A DNA stretch of 64,000 nucleotides from an uncultured Prevotellaceae bacterium (GCA_902781315.1 CACZIT010000010.1:62001-126000); one strand, 5' to 3'; shown: positions 1 to 9,115, counted from the first letter of the stretch. Made by a program: numbers and translations. The notes: a model not told the origin generated them from the sequence alone.

Positions 1-1215
1 AGTTGAGCCGCCTGCCATGTTATACTCCCAATATACGCCATTCCTCCCATATGCAGATAACGTGACTCTGCTAAAACCATAGTCAGCAGGGTTCAGATAG
101 GCTACCAAGAGGCCTAGAGCACTCACGGCTCCGCTTCCCTCCGTACAGGTCACACTATTGCTCATGGTGAACATCTTCCTACCATAGTATGGATCTGAAG
201 CTACTCCCTTCACATACAGATCTTCATGCCCTGCCACTGGGGCAAACCTGTCGCCCTCCTGCATGTTGAAATCATAAAGCACCATCTCACCATCTTCTGT
301 GACACGATAAGGGATGTTCTCGGCATCGCCCAGCCCTGTCTTGCGAAGGGCTTCCTTGTATTCATCCAGATTCACGTAGACCACACCATTCTCCTCCCTT
401 ACTCCAAACAGGTATGTTGCCGGCACTTCTTCCTGATAGGTTCTGTTGGCCATTACGCCATAGAACAGCTGGTGATAGTCTTTATGGTTCAAGCTGACAT
501 GATACTCCTCGGGAATGCAGAACCACACCCAGCGCCAGCTGCCCGAAGCGGGATTCGTTTCCTCAAAACGCCAGTAGGGAGAACCCGCCACAAACGGAAA
601 ATCCTTAGTCTCAACAAAGAAGTCGGCATACGAAATCATCAGAGAACTGCCGCAATGATCAAGCCGTGTGCCTGCATGCTCCTCGCCCCAACCATATTGG
701 TACAACGGACCGAGGTCGCTGCCAATTCCTTCTATCCAGTAGGCTGGTCGCTGATACTGGCTGGCTTCAAGGTCAGGGTCTGTCATCCGCAAGCGGCGAA
801 CGGGACCATTGTCAAGGTATATCGTATCCACTTCAGCAACCATGAGCTGATGATGCTCCTCACCGAGACCAACCACAATGCTCTCCCCTGCCTGCAAGCC
901 GAAGTCATACAACACCCGTTCCTCTTGTTCGCCTTCACGAACGAAATAGACGCGCTTGCCTTCCTCGCGTAAAAAGCCGACGGCAAAGTCATTTGCCGAA
1001 TCATCATAGATAGGTACATAGATATGCCCATCGATAACTTCTTGCTTGCTATTATCAACATAATAGATGGAGTGCTGATGCTCATTAGTGTTGAACACAT
1101 CCCACATTTTCGTTTCCAAGAAACTCCGATGGGTCTCTAATAGTTTTTGCTCCGTTTGTGCCTGCAAGAACAGAGATGAAGAAAGCATTAGCAGTTGTAA
1201 ATAGATATACTTCAT
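1..1215 (-). CDS. Secreted protein of unknown function (3' end outside window)
   Basis: The frame is open from the ATG at 1215 to the window edge (405 codons), so the C-terminus is missing. Residues 1-20 form a Sec signal peptide ending LQAQ, predicting export. I do not recognise a named domain. The protein contains a motif twice (REEGKRVYF then LYDFGLQAGE; later REENGVVYV then LYDFNMQEGD) that occurs once in the upstream secreted protein at 1447-2265 (REEGKKVYV, LYDFGLEEGD). The two genes therefore look like diverged paralogues of a Bacteroidales secreted family, probably beta-rich. A decayed gene remnant occupies the gap between them. No clear promoter of its own is visible, so it may be co-transcribed with 1447-2265. 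Confidence 0.8.
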   Translation of the reverse strand, partial: MKYIYLQLLMLSSSLFLQAQTEQKLLETHRSFLETKMWDVFNTNEHQHSIYYVDNSKQEVIDGHIYVPIYDDSANDFAVGFLREEGKRVYFVREGEQEERVLYDFGLQAGESIVVGLGEEHHQLMVAEVDTIYLDNGPVRRLRMTDPDLEASQYQRPAYWIEGIGSDLGPLYQYGWGEEHAGTRLDHCGSSLMISYADFFVETKDFPFVAGSPYWRFEETNPASGSWRWVWFCIPEEYHVSLNHKDYHQLFYGVMANRTYQEEVPATYLFGVREENGVVYVNLDEYKEALRKTGLGDAENIPYRVTEDGEMVLYDFNMQEGDRFAPVAGHEDLYVKGVASDPYYGRKMFTMSNSVTCTEGSGAVSALGLLVAYLNPADYGFSRVTLSAYGRNGVYWEYNMAGGST

Positions 1216-1228
1216 AACTACTATCTTT

Positions 1229-1424
1229 TTAATTATTTATAGTTTCAAATATTGTACCCTTTTCTATTGTTGTGCCTGGTTGTGCCTGCATCAAGAGTTA
1301 TATTCTTTCCTTTCAAAATAATAGTCCCACCATCAAAAACAACGTTTTCTTGAGGTTTTAGATTTGTAACATGATGACCCACTTTGATAGTATCTGCCTG
1401 TATTGTCCTTGACCCTGTTATAGT
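1229..1424 (-). pseudogene. C-terminal gene remnant broken by a 10-bp tandem duplication
   Basis: The minus strand reads as a 61-residue C-terminal tail (start TITGSRTIQA, end TIEKGTIFETINN, stop TAA at 1231-1229) only if one copy of the directly repeated decamer GTTGTGCCTG (plus strand, 1269-1278 and 1279-1288) is removed. With both copies the frame shifts inside ITLDAGTT. A stop lies just upstream at 1425-1427 and there is no start codon, so this is a truncated, frameshifted fragment. The tail has the repetitive 'LKGKNITLDAGTTIEKGT' character of ends of some Bacteroidetes surface proteins; the exact family is not known to me. Confidence 0.65.
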
Positions 1425-1446
1425 TCAAGCAAGCTTGACTCTGCCC

Positions 1447-2265
1447 TCACTTCACCACAAACTTCCGTCCGTTCTGGATGTAGATGCCCTTCGGCAACTG
1501 TGATTTTCCCTCTGTACGAAGAACCTTGCCCGTCAGGTCAAACACCTGCTGAGAAGATTTCTCCGAACGCAGCTCGTCTACTTTGCTGATATCCTTATAC
1601 CAATCCTGATACGAACCAAGCAACTCGCCGTCCTGCAGGCAATACCATAAACCGTATTGCACCATGTACTCGCCATAGAACCCAGGCTTTACGGAGAGCA
1701 GGTTGCCCCCATGACTCACTCCGCCTAGGCCCTCAAGCCAGATGTCGGTGAACGACGTTTCGCTGCCCGAGGAAGCCAGCGGCTGGGGATCGTCGCCACT
1801 GTAGCCATTGAGCGAGCCCATGAACAGCCGGCGATATTCCTTGCCATACAAGGCTACCGTGTCCACCTTGTTGACACGGTACTTCTGACTAGCGTCCCAG
1901 CGGTCGCAGGCTATCACGTCGCCTTCCTCCAGCCCGAAGTCGTAGAGCAACCAGTCGGCAGCAGTATCCTCAAGACGCACATACACCTTCTTTCCTTCTT
2001 CGCGCATAAGGAAGCAGCCCGCGTGAGTGAATTCGCCACCCGTATTCTCACCCTTTTCATATTTGCCGACAACCTGATAGGCCACATCGCCTACCAGGCT
2101 GTCGCCCTCAACAACCCACTGGTAGTGCACTGCATTGCCATCCTTCAGACAATACCAGCCATACCAGCTCCTGCCTTTCACCAAAAAAGGATTCTCATTC
2201 TCTTGTGCTGATGCCGTCAGCGCAAAGCATGCTATCACAAAAAATGCAAAAAACTTTTTCATCAT
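1447..2265 (-). CDS. Secreted protein with C-terminal sorting-like tail
   Basis: A 272-residue protein with signal peptide MMKKFFAFFVIACFALTASA. The centre carries the motif pair REEGKKVYV / LYDFGLEEGD shared with the downstream paralogue at 1-1215. The C-terminus (VFDLTGKVL ... LPKGIYIQNGRKFVVK) matches the tail seen on three other secreted proteins in this window and resembles a shortened type IX secretion type-A sorting domain; that link is inference. Function unknown. A canonical Bacteroidales promoter lies at 2343-2313 on this strand, with paired TGTACA boxes just upstream. It is probably a cell-surface or secreted protein. Confidence 0.85.
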   Translation of the reverse strand: MMKKFFAFFVIACFALTASAQENENPFLVKGRSWYGWYCLKDGNAVHYQWVVEGDSLVGDVAYQVVGKYEKGENTGGEFTHAGCFLMREEGKKVYVRLEDTAADWLLYDFGLEEGDVIACDRWDASQKYRVNKVDTVALYGKEYRRLFMGSLNGYSGDDPQPLASSGSETSFTDIWLEGLGGVSHGGNLLSVKPGFYGEYMVQYGLWYCLQDGELLGSYQDWYKDISKVDELRSEKSSQQVFDLTGKVLRTEGKSQLPKGIYIQNGRKFVVK

Positions 2266-2312
2266 CTTATTATTGTAAAGGTATGATAATTATCTAGTGT
2301 ATAAATTCGCAG

Positions 2313-2343
2313 CAAAGGTAGTGAAAACCGTCAAAAAATGCAA
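2313..2343 (-). promoter_or_regulatory. Bacteroidales-type promoter of 1447-2265
   Basis: The minus strand reads TTGC (2343-2340), 19 bp, TACCTTTG (2320-2313), close to the consensus TTTG-N19-TAnnTTTG. It lies about 50 bp upstream of the ATG at 2265. Confidence 0.7.
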
Positions 2344-2352
2344 GAAAATCAA

Positions 2353-2369
2353 TGTACAAAAAATGTACA
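2353..2369. promoter_or_regulatory. Possible operator, TGTACA-N5-TGTACA
   Basis: Two TGTACA palindromes (2353-2358, 2364-2369) spaced 11 bp centre to centre, one helical turn, sit immediately upstream of the promoter at 2313-2343. The spacing fits a dimeric regulator site, but no cognate regulator is visible. Confidence 0.35.
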
Positions 2370-2471
2370 TTTTATAACCAGCTGATTATAAGATAGTTAC
2401 AAGGGCGTCCCAGTCGCTTGGTTTTCCGCTTTTCTTCATCGCTTTCTCGTAAAGACGGCGGCGAGAAGCGG

Positions 2472-3944
2472 TCACAGACTGAAGTTCGGGTAGATGGCGT
2501 TCACCATCTGGTGGAGCTGCTGCCACTCGTCGTCGCTCAGCGGTACGTCGCCCGCCTTTCCCAGGTGCGACTGGATGGCGGCATAGATGGGCGTGTTAAG
2601 AAAGGCCTTCTCACGGCTGGCACCAGAGAATAGGGACAGTTTCCTGTTCATATCCTCGATTTGTTGTTCGAGGGCTTTTTTCTCACGAATATGTTCTATA
2701 AGTATCTGGTTACTCTCCTGAGTAATCCGTTTAATCTCAGAGGCGTTTTTTGAGATAAAAATATCCAATTGGGCCTGCTTCTCTTCCAATAACGACTGGA
2801 GATCGTCCTTTGCCTTGAGTAATTGTGAGATTCTCAAGAGATTCTGAATGCGAACTCTATTATAGGAAAAGGCAGCTATGGCGGCAGCAAATAGGAAGGC
2901 AAAAAATGCATACACGAGATAATTTTTCTGACGGGCAGCGGTCGCCCTGCTCTCCTCTGCCAGCCGCTGTTGTCTGCCATAGTCGTACATGGCGCTGATC
3001 TGATGAACTGCGTTCTGGTTGACATGCAAGTATGAATCGTCATTTGCTTTTGCAAAGAGCGTGGCGTATTTTGCTATTGAGTCTGCAATGTGTTTCTTTT
3101 GATAGTACATTAGTAAACCTTTATATCCCGCTTCTTTATAACCAGCCTGCAAAACTTTTGTAAAATAGAATAAAGAAGAATCAGGTTTGCCCGAAGCCAA
3201 CAGATAACGTCCCTTGTCATAATAATAAATTTCATATTTCTTTCGGATATTGTTGGACGAGTCGAAGTAGTAGGAATTACCCTCAAAGTATCTTATTAGA
3301 TATCCTGCTTCATCATATTGACCTCGGTCTAATAAAAGACTGATAGGCACTCTACTTGTACGAGCCGCCATACTGTCATTTTGTATTTGAAGATACAAAT
3401 TGCGAGCCCTTCGTTCGATATGTAGGATGCTATCAGTGTCGTTCCTAAGGAAATATGGTTTCTTCCTTAGCTCATAAGTATATAGGGCTGTAAGTGTGTC
3501 TTTGTCTTTCCATGCTATACGCTCTGCTATCTTTAATGCCTGCATCTCATCATCAGGAAGGTATTGCACATCGAATATATTAGCCATCTGGCCGTAGACG
3601 GCATAAAGTGTGTAAAGGTCGCAGTCAGAGCGAGTGGTGTCGGCCTGCTCGGCGGCTCGCTGGTAGCACTCCAGGGCCTGGGGTGATTCGCCCATGTCGT
3701 GGTGGACGCGGCCCTTGAGGTAATGGGCCATCATGCGGTCGTTGGCCGAGCCATGACGGTCGAAGTAGCCAACGAGGGTGTCCACGGTGGGGAGCCAGCG
3801 GGCGGTGAACACGGTGTCGGCACGGTTGCAGTCGCTGACGTATTGCAGCCGTTGGCGCATGTAGCTGCCGTCAGTTGAGCAGCCTGCCAGCAAGGCGCAG
3901 GCAGTCACGAGCAGGAGGATATAGGCAGTCGGTTTCCGCGTCAT
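2472..3944 (-). CDS. TPR lipoprotein with transmembrane segment and coiled coil
   Basis: A 490-residue protein. It begins with a lipoprotein signal (lipobox LLAGC, Cys around residue 21). The first two thirds are alpha-helical TPR-like repeats (MAHYLKGRVHHDMGESPQALECYQRA is one unit). A hydrophobic helix follows (YLVYAFFAFLFAAAIAAFSY), then a long coiled coil (QLLKAKDDLQSLLEEKQAQL) and a short C-terminal domain ending YPNF. This layout, periplasmic TPRs joined through one membrane helix to a cytoplasmic coiled coil, is typical of a group of Bacteroidetes regulator-like proteins with no enzymatic domain. The function is unknown. Its upstream region is a tandemly duplicated promoter-bearing repeat (3954-4122). 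Confidence 0.85.
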   Translation of the reverse strand: MTRKPTAYILLLVTACALLAGCSTDGSYMRQRLQYVSDCNRADTVFTARWLPTVDTLVGYFDRHGSANDRMMAHYLKGRVHHDMGESPQALECYQRAAEQADTTRSDCDLYTLYAVYGQMANIFDVQYLPDDEMQALKIAERIAWKDKDTLTALYTYELRKKPYFLRNDTDSILHIERRARNLYLQIQNDSMAARTSRVPISLLLDRGQYDEAGYLIRYFEGNSYYFDSSNNIRKKYEIYYYDKGRYLLASGKPDSSLFYFTKVLQAGYKEAGYKGLLMYYQKKHIADSIAKYATLFAKANDDSYLHVNQNAVHQISAMYDYGRQQRLAEESRATAARQKNYLVYAFFAFLFAAAIAAFSYNRVRIQNLLRISQLLKAKDDLQSLLEEKQAQLDIFISKNASEIKRITQESNQILIEHIREKKALEQQIEDMNRKLSLFSGASREKAFLNTPIYAAIQSHLGKAGDVPLSDDEWQQLHQMVNAIYPNFSL

Positions 3945-3953
3945 GGTTCAGGA

Positions 3954-4122
3954 GTGAGCGGAAAACAAAAGAAAATACGAAGTTTTTTATTTTGCTTTCC
4001 CGAGCGCAAGTACCTTCGACGAAGTCAGAGGTACGAATAAGTGAGCGGAAAACAAAAGAAAATACGAAGTTTTTTATTTTGCTTTCCCGAGCGCAAGTAC
4101 CTTCGACGAAGTCAGAGGTACG
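3954..4122. repeat. Tandem repeat, two 82-bp identical copies at 87-bp period, carrying a promoter-like core
   Basis: Copies at 3954-4035 and 4041-4122 are identical; the link is AATAA. On the minus strand, towards the TPR gene, the repeat contains TTTG (4056-4053), 19 bp, TACCTCTG (4033-4026), a near-canonical promoter. The spacer word CTCACTTATTCG and the downstream word TTCGTCGAA recur in the repeat at 12642-12788. The rest of the 3945-4278 gap holds only GC-rich sequence near 4196-4240. Confidence 0.85.
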
Positions 4123-4278
4123 GAAATAATTCCGTAATGCCAAAGGAGTGTGGATGTTTTTTTCCTATATTTTGGGGGGAAACGAAAACAGGCGGAGCCA
4201 CTCCCCTTGGGGGGCGGCTCCGCTGTTGGTTATTGGGCATCCCTGCCGAGGGCGGGGATGAGCGTCACTTGCCAGGGG

Positions 4279-7020
4279 TTAGCGCACGACCTTGCGGCCG
4301 TTGATGATGTAGATGCCCTTCTGCTGGGCGTTCTGCATGCGCACGCCGTTGAGGTTGTAGATGACCTCAGCCTGCTTCTCGGCATTCAGCTCGCTGATGC
4401 CGGTGGGGTCGTCAACGAAGGTGATGGTGACCTTCAGCAGCACGGCCTTCTCGTTGGCCACGATACCCCACTGGGCAACGTAGGTGTCGCCCACTTGGAA
4501 GTTGGTGTCATGAGCGCCCGTGTAGTTGAACTCACCGCTTGCAGGATTGTCCAGCTTCACGCAGAAGCCGTTGGTACTCTCGGCCCATGCGGCAGCATCG
4601 CCGTCGGCGTTGCGCCAACCGTCGATTGTTGCTGTGTTCTCAACGAAGTTGCCGTCAGTAACATTCACGATGTAAGCCTTGGCCTCGCTGATGTTCTCGA
4701 TACCCAGGGCGGCGCAGACCTCAGCCACGTCGAACGTGGGAGCGGGCTCCTCCTCACAGTAGGCAGTTGCAGCCTTCTCGAGGTGAGCAATCTCGATGGT
4801 CTTCACGATCTCGGGCTTGTAGATGTGCTCCTGCTTCTCGATGAACTTCACGTTGATGGCGAAGGTAGCCATCTTGTCGTTAGCCTTCAGACCGTACTTC
4901 ACGGTGTAGGTCTTGCCCACCTCGTCGGCACCGTTCATGTCGCAGATCTCATACTGAGGCACGGAGGGGAAGAACTTCACGCAGATGCGAGTGTTCTCCT
5001 GACCCCAGCCGATGAAGTTACCCTCGGCGTCGCACCAGCCGTCGATGCCGCCAGGACCGGGAGCAGCCTCCTCAGAGCCGTCGGCGTTGATACCGACCAC
5101 GGTGGCATCGGTCACGTTCTCGATGCCCAGGTATTCGAGAGCCTCGGTGAAATCGGGCTCGTAAGTAGTGGCGCCATAGCCCTGGCCCACCTCACGCTCA
5201 ACGTTGATTTCATAGGTGGGTTCAGCTTCCTGATACGGCTTGACGGCCACCTTGCCGGCATTGAGGATTTCGCCAGTCACGTCGTCGACAACGAGCACGA
5301 CGGCTGTCACGAGGTCCTTGCGCAGAGCGGTGCGCACGGCAGAAGAGGTGGGCTGGCTGATGCTGTAGGTGCCTTCGTGAACCTTGCCGACCTCAATGTC
5401 GTCGGTTGCCACGCTCTCACCATGGTTGGTGCCGTTGCCAGTGTAGGAACTGCCGACGACGGCATCGTTGAATACCAGCGAAACCTTGCTCTGGCCATAC
5501 TTGCCGCCACTGCAGAAGTCGGAGAGGCCGGGGGCGTTGCCTACCTGGGATGCCGTGTACTGATAGTAGTAGTTGCTCTGCTTCCAGGCTGAGGTAGTGC
5601 CGGTCAGGCTGTCGGCGGTGAGCACGTAGACGATGGAGACGGGGTTGGTCTTGGCAAGGAATTCCACCTGGGCGCTGACGTCCACCTTGGTCTCATCTTC
5701 GTTCCACATGGCCTTCACGTTGACGTCGACCTCGGCAGGCTCGGCGTTGCGCAGTTTGAACACGTCTTCGATGCCATAGAAGTCCTCGCTGTCACCATAG
5801 TAGGGGTCGGTCTGCTGCTTGCGGTCGACCACGCAGCCGGGAGCACCCTTCAGGCCGAGCGTAGGATAGGCAGCATAGTAGAGGGGGTCGGTGTTGTTGT
5901 ACTTGTGGAAGGCAATGCCGATGAAGTCGTCGGGATAGTTGGCCTTCATGTACTCCATGCCGGCCCAGCCGCGCGGGCAGTAGCCGCAACCCGTGCCGGT
6001 GAACTCCTCAATGACGGTGCGGCGGGCAACAATCTTCGAGAGGTTCTTCACCTGTCCGGTGATGGCAACCTGGTCGGCATAGTCCTCACCGTTCACTTTC
6101 TTCAGTGTCACCACCAGGTCGTAAGTGCCGACTTCAGCAGGCGAGGTGCCTGTGACGTTGAACGAGCCATATTTGTTGAAGCCGCTCTCGACGGGAGTGG
6201 CCAGGTCGATGTGCTGGCTGGTGGTCTGGCCGTTGAGCGTCACGTCGACGTCGAGCGACTTGACTTCCTTGCCGCCATTGCTCACGAAGTTGACGGGCAC
6301 CGAGAACTCCGATGAGGGCAGTTGGGCAGAGGAGCCTGCCGAATTGAAGGCAATGCTGTAGTCGGCCAGCTTCAGGTCGGAAACGAGCACCTGCAGGGCC
6401 GAGGGATTGAACTGATTGGAATAGTCGGCCCAGCCAGAGTCGCTGCCGTTGTAGATGTAGCGCAGGAAGAGGCTCTTGTCGGCCATGTCGCCGGCAATGG
6501 CGATAGGATAGGCGATGGAGCAGGTGAACGTGCATCCCACGTAGAGGCCTTCCTCAGGCATGGGGATGGGGTTGTTCAGCGCCACGGGCAAGTAGCTGGG
6601 AACACTGAAAGGCCCTGCCACGTCAACGACGTCGAGGTCGGGGCCATCCAGCGTGTTGCGCACCCATACCTTCACGTCGGTCATACCCTCGTCGGCCACG
6701 GGGAAGTTGATGCCCTGCACGGTGGTACCCTTCAGCAGGCCGTTGCCCGGCACGAAGATGGCCACGTGGAACGTGGCACCGGCGGCATTGATGCCAAGGC
6801 CGGAAAACTCATTGGCCGAACCCATGAAGTAGCCCCAAGCGGTGGTGCCGTCGATGTTGGCAGCCTTGGCTGGTGTAAACATCACTTTCGGCGAGAACTT
6901 GTTGAGGGCGTTCGTCGGATCCATTTGGAAACGATAGCCACCACTGTTGGGGGCTGTGGTCTGAGCCATAGCGGCCAGCGACAGCACGAGGGCTGTCAGC
7001 GTGAGTAATAGTTTTCTCAT
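4279..7020 (-). CDS. Secreted Omp28-like protein with two DUF4859-like modules and sorting-like tail
   Basis: A 913-residue protein starting at the ATG at 7020 with signal peptide MRKLLLTLTALVLSLAAMAQ. An upstream in-frame ATG at 7134 is excluded because the promoter (7123-7092) lies inside that extension. A beta-sandwich-rich N-terminal half precedes an Omp28/thioredoxin-like domain opening EEFTGTGCGYCPRGW, with a CxxC pair. Two homologous modules follow, each with the pattern 'IDGW(C/R)(D/N)A(E/D)G', which resemble DUF4859. The end (VIYNLNGVRMQNAQQKGIYI) is the same sorting-like tail as in 1447-2265. The likely location is the outer surface; the partner or substrate is unknown. Confidence 0.8.
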   Translation of the reverse strand: MRKLLLTLTALVLSLAAMAQTTAPNSGGYRFQMDPTNALNKFSPKVMFTPAKAANIDGTTAWGYFMGSANEFSGLGINAAGATFHVAIFVPGNGLLKGTTVQGINFPVADEGMTDVKVWVRNTLDGPDLDVVDVAGPFSVPSYLPVALNNPIPMPEEGLYVGCTFTCSIAYPIAIAGDMADKSLFLRYIYNGSDSGWADYSNQFNPSALQVLVSDLKLADYSIAFNSAGSSAQLPSSEFSVPVNFVSNGGKEVKSLDVDVTLNGQTTSQHIDLATPVESGFNKYGSFNVTGTSPAEVGTYDLVVTLKKVNGEDYADQVAITGQVKNLSKIVARRTVIEEFTGTGCGYCPRGWAGMEYMKANYPDDFIGIAFHKYNNTDPLYYAAYPTLGLKGAPGCVVDRKQQTDPYYGDSEDFYGIEDVFKLRNAEPAEVDVNVKAMWNEDETKVDVSAQVEFLAKTNPVSIVYVLTADSLTGTTSAWKQSNYYYQYTASQVGNAPGLSDFCSGGKYGQSKVSLVFNDAVVGSSYTGNGTNHGESVATDDIEVGKVHEGTYSISQPTSSAVRTALRKDLVTAVVLVVDDVTGEILNAGKVAVKPYQEAEPTYEINVEREVGQGYGATTYEPDFTEALEYLGIENVTDATVVGINADGSEEAAPGPGGIDGWCDAEGNFIGWGQENTRICVKFFPSVPQYEICDMNGADEVGKTYTVKYGLKANDKMATFAINVKFIEKQEHIYKPEIVKTIEIAHLEKAATAYCEEEPAPTFDVAEVCAALGIENISEAKAYIVNVTDGNFVENTATIDGWRNADGDAAAWAESTNGFCVKLDNPASGEFNYTGAHDTNFQVGDTYVAQWGIVANEKAVLLKVTITFVDDPTGISELNAEKQAEVIYNLNGVRMQNAQQKGIYIINGRKVVR

Positions 7021-7091
7021 AAGCGTTCTTTGTTTTGATGAATATTTATAAAAAAGGTTGTCCAACTTGCAATTTGTTGCATAATTGCCCA

Positions 7092-7123
7092 CAAAATTAC
7101 GTTTTTTTTCTGATGCCGCCAAA
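7092..7123 (-). promoter_or_regulatory. Promoter of the Omp28-like gene
   Basis: Minus strand TTTG (7123-7120), 20 bp, TAATTTTG (7099-7092). The predicted leader is about 65 nt to the ATG at 7020. Confidence 0.75.
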
Positions 7124-7266
7124 CTTTTTATCAATTAGTTTGCGCGCGGAGCGGTAAATAGTGGTCATTATTGAATTTTTCCGACAAAAAGACCGCCGCG
7201 TGAAACATCATTCTAGAGCGTGAAACAATCAAAAAGAAGGCTTTGGGGCACATGAAACATTGCTCG

Positions 7267-7379
7267 AGACCCCCAACCCCCTATGTTAGGGGGCTAGAGT
7301 TAGACTGACTAAACCTATGGTTTACGTGGTCTAAACCTATGGTTTCCAGCCCACTAACATAGGGGGTTGGGGGGGGTCT
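7267..7379. repeat. Large imperfect inverted repeat
   Basis: Arms 7267-7295 and 7348-7379 are reverse complements over about 29 bp (AACCCCCTATGTTAG core). The loop holds two copies of CTAAACCTATGGTTT, each itself palindromic. It lies in the 868-bp gap between recA and the Omp28-like gene; no ORF there looks real. The rest of 7124-7266 and 7380-7495 shows nothing recognisable apart from GTGAAACA/ATGAAACA words near 7200-7258. Confidence 0.8.
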
Positions 7380-7506
7380 GGAAACTAAGTCGTTGATTGA
7401 TAGATTGTTAGAGACTTTGCCAAAATACGGCCGTATTTGCGAAAAATATTTTTGAAGTCGCAAATTTTTCATTCTACAAGGGGGTTGACAGGCAATTTTT
7501 CTTGAC

Positions 7507-7755
7507 AGTAAGGGCGGCAGAGCCGTGTAAGGGCGGCAACGCCGCCATTGAAGGCTGCTTCGCAGCGTGTAAGGGCGCTGTCGCGCCGTGTAAAGCGGCA
7601 GAGCCGCGTGTAAGGCTGCTTCGCAGCGTGTAAGGTGCCTGCGGCACGTGTAAGGGCGGCTGTTGCCGCCGTGTAAGAGCTGCTTCGCAGCTGTGTAAAA
7701 TCCCGTCCCTACGGGACTTTACACGCGACATCGTCGCTTTACACGCCCACAGGGC
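7507..7755. repeat. Array of different GC-rich hairpins joined by GTGTAAG linkers
   Basis: About ten short palindromes (for example GGCGGCAACGCCGCC, GGCTGCTTCGCAGC twice, GGTGCCTGCGGCAC, GAGCTGCTTCGCAGCT, TCCCGTCCCTACGGGA) are separated by the near-constant word GTGTAA(G), which flips to TTTACACG after 7720. Similar words continue to 7885 around the recA terminator. The array lies in the region downstream of recA. The architecture matches the arrays at 35824-36073 and 46821-46974, with a different linker. Confidence 0.8.
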
Positions 7756-7770
7756 CTCACAGGATAGCGC

Positions 7771-7802
7771 AAAAAAAATCCCCTCCTTCGAAGGGAGGGG
7801 AC
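7771..7802 (-). terminator. Rho-independent terminator downstream of recA
   Basis: On the minus strand the hairpin CCCCTCCCTTCGAAGGAGGGG is followed directly by eight T residues, about 90 bp past the recA stop codon. Confidence 0.75.
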
Positions 7803-7888
7803 TACAGGTATATTGTCCGCTCAAAGAGCTTTATTCGCGACATCGTCGCCTTCCACGCCCGCAGGGTCTTACACGGCGCGAAGCGCCC

Positions 7889-8920
7889 TCACGCCTGCTT
7901 GTCGCGGATGGCTTCCATGATCTGGGCCTCGAGTTCCTCGCAGAGCTCGGGGTTGTCGTGCAGCAGGGCCTTCGTGGCATCGCGACCCTGGGCGAGCTTC
8001 GAACCCTGATAGCTGAACCACGAGCCTGACTTCTGGATGATGCCGTACTCGACGCCGAGGTCGACAATCTCGCCAATCTTCGAGATGCCTTCGCCGAAGG
8101 TGATTTCAAACTCTGCCTTGCGGAAGGGCGGTGCCACCTTGTTCTTCACCACCTTCACGCGCACTTGGTTGCCGATGACCTGGTCGCCGTCCTTCAGCGA
8201 GGTGACGCGGCGGATGTCGAGGCGCACGGAGGCGTAGAACTTCAGGGCGTTACCACCGGTAGTGGTCTCGGGGTTGCCGAACATGATGCCGATTTTCTCG
8301 CGCAGCTGGTTGATGAAGATGCAGGTGGTGTTGGTCTTGGCGATGGTGGAGGTGAGCTTGCGCAGGGCCTGACTCATGAGGCGTGCCTGCAGGCCCACTG
8401 CCGAGTCGCCCATGTCGCCTTCGATTTCCTTCTTCGGCGTGAGTGCTGCCACGGAGTCGATGACGATGATGTCGATGGCTGAGGAGCGGATGAGCTGGTC
8501 GGCAATCTCGAGTGCCTGCTCGCCGTTGTCGGGCTGCGATATCCAGAGGTTGTCGACGTCGACGCCGAGCTTCTGGGCGTAGAAGCGGTCGAAGGCGTGC
8601 TCGGCATCGATGAACGCGGCGATGCCGCCCTGGCGCTGTGCTTCGGCGATGGCGTGGATGGCGAGTGTGGTCTTACCGCTCGACTCGGGGCCGTAGATTT
8701 CGATGATGCGTCCCTTGGGATAGCCGCCTACGCCGAGTGCGGCGTTGAGGCCGATGGAGCCGGTGGGGATGACTTCCACGTTTTGTATGTTCTCGTCGCC
8801 CATGCGCATGATGCTACCCTTGCCGAAGTCCTTTTCTATTTTCGATAGGGCAGCTTGCAAGGCTTTCTGCTTCTCCTGCTGTGGGGTGAGGGCCTCGCCC
8901 TCAGTTTCTTTCTTTGCCAT
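7889..8920 (-). CDS. recA: Recombinase RecA
   Basis: A 343-residue protein, full length for the family. RecA binds single-stranded DNA as an ATP-dependent filament, performs strand exchange in homologous recombination and triggers LexA-type self-cleavage where present. The Walker A box GPESSGKT lies at residues 77-84, and the Walker B region [16 protein letters not shown] and the L2 loop stretch [20 protein letters not shown] are intact. The gene is monocistronic, with a canonical promoter at 8983-8953 and a terminator at 7802-7771. The C-terminus is short and less acidic than in E. coli, as is usual in Bacteroidetes. Confidence 0.98.
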   Translation of the reverse strand: MAKKETEGEALTPQQEKQKALQAALSKIEKDFGKGSIMRMGDENIQNVEVIPTGSIGLNAALGVGGYPKGRIIEIYGPESSGKTTLAIHAIAEAQRQGGIAAFIDAEHAFDRFYAQKLGVDVDNLWISQPDNGEQALEIADQLIRSSAIDIIVIDSVAALTPKKEIEGDMGDSAVGLQARLMSQALRKLTSTIAKTNTTCIFINQLREKIGIMFGNPETTTGGNALKFYASVRLDIRRVTSLKDGDQVIGNQVRVKVVKNKVAPPFRKAEFEITFGEGISKIGEIVDLGVEYGIIQKSGSWFSYQGSKLAQGRDATKALLHDNPELCEELEAQIMEAIRDKQA

Positions 8921-8952
8921 ATTTCTCTGTATTTTGATAGTTAAACCTCCTG

Positions 8953-8983
8953 CAAAGATACAATAATTCTATGGTCCTGCAAA
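8953..8983 (-). promoter_or_regulatory. recA promoter
   Basis: Minus strand TTTG (8983-8980), exactly 19 bp, TATCTTTG (8960-8953), a perfect Bacteroidales consensus. The leader is about 28 nt. No obvious LexA-type palindrome is visible. Confidence 0.85.
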
Positions 8984-9115
8984 ATTATTTCTCATATATT
9001 TTTTCTTGTCATCACAGGTTCAGTTTCATTAACACTTTTTAATCTGCACACATGCAAGATTTGCCGTCTTCGGCTGTTTTCATGACAGAACACAATACGT
9101 TAAACAACAAAAACA

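Noticed and set aside
226-972. 248-codon plus-strand ORF at the window start
   Set aside because: It lies opposite the secreted protein read on the minus strand from 1215 through the window edge, which has a signal peptide and a paralogue next door.
3871-4143. 90-residue protein with an internal exact peptide duplication
   Set aside because: It is a translation of the two 82-bp DNA repeats upstream of the TPR gene and has no independent support.
7507-7755. CRISPR array
   Set aside because: The repeated part is only a 6-7-nt linker, the 'spacers' are themselves perfect palindromes, unit lengths vary and no cas genes are present. The same applies to 35824-36073 and 46821-46974.
7474-7824. Possible 116-residue protein between recA and the Omp28-like gene
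   Set aside because: It is only a translation of the hairpin array, with low-complexity content and no promoter.
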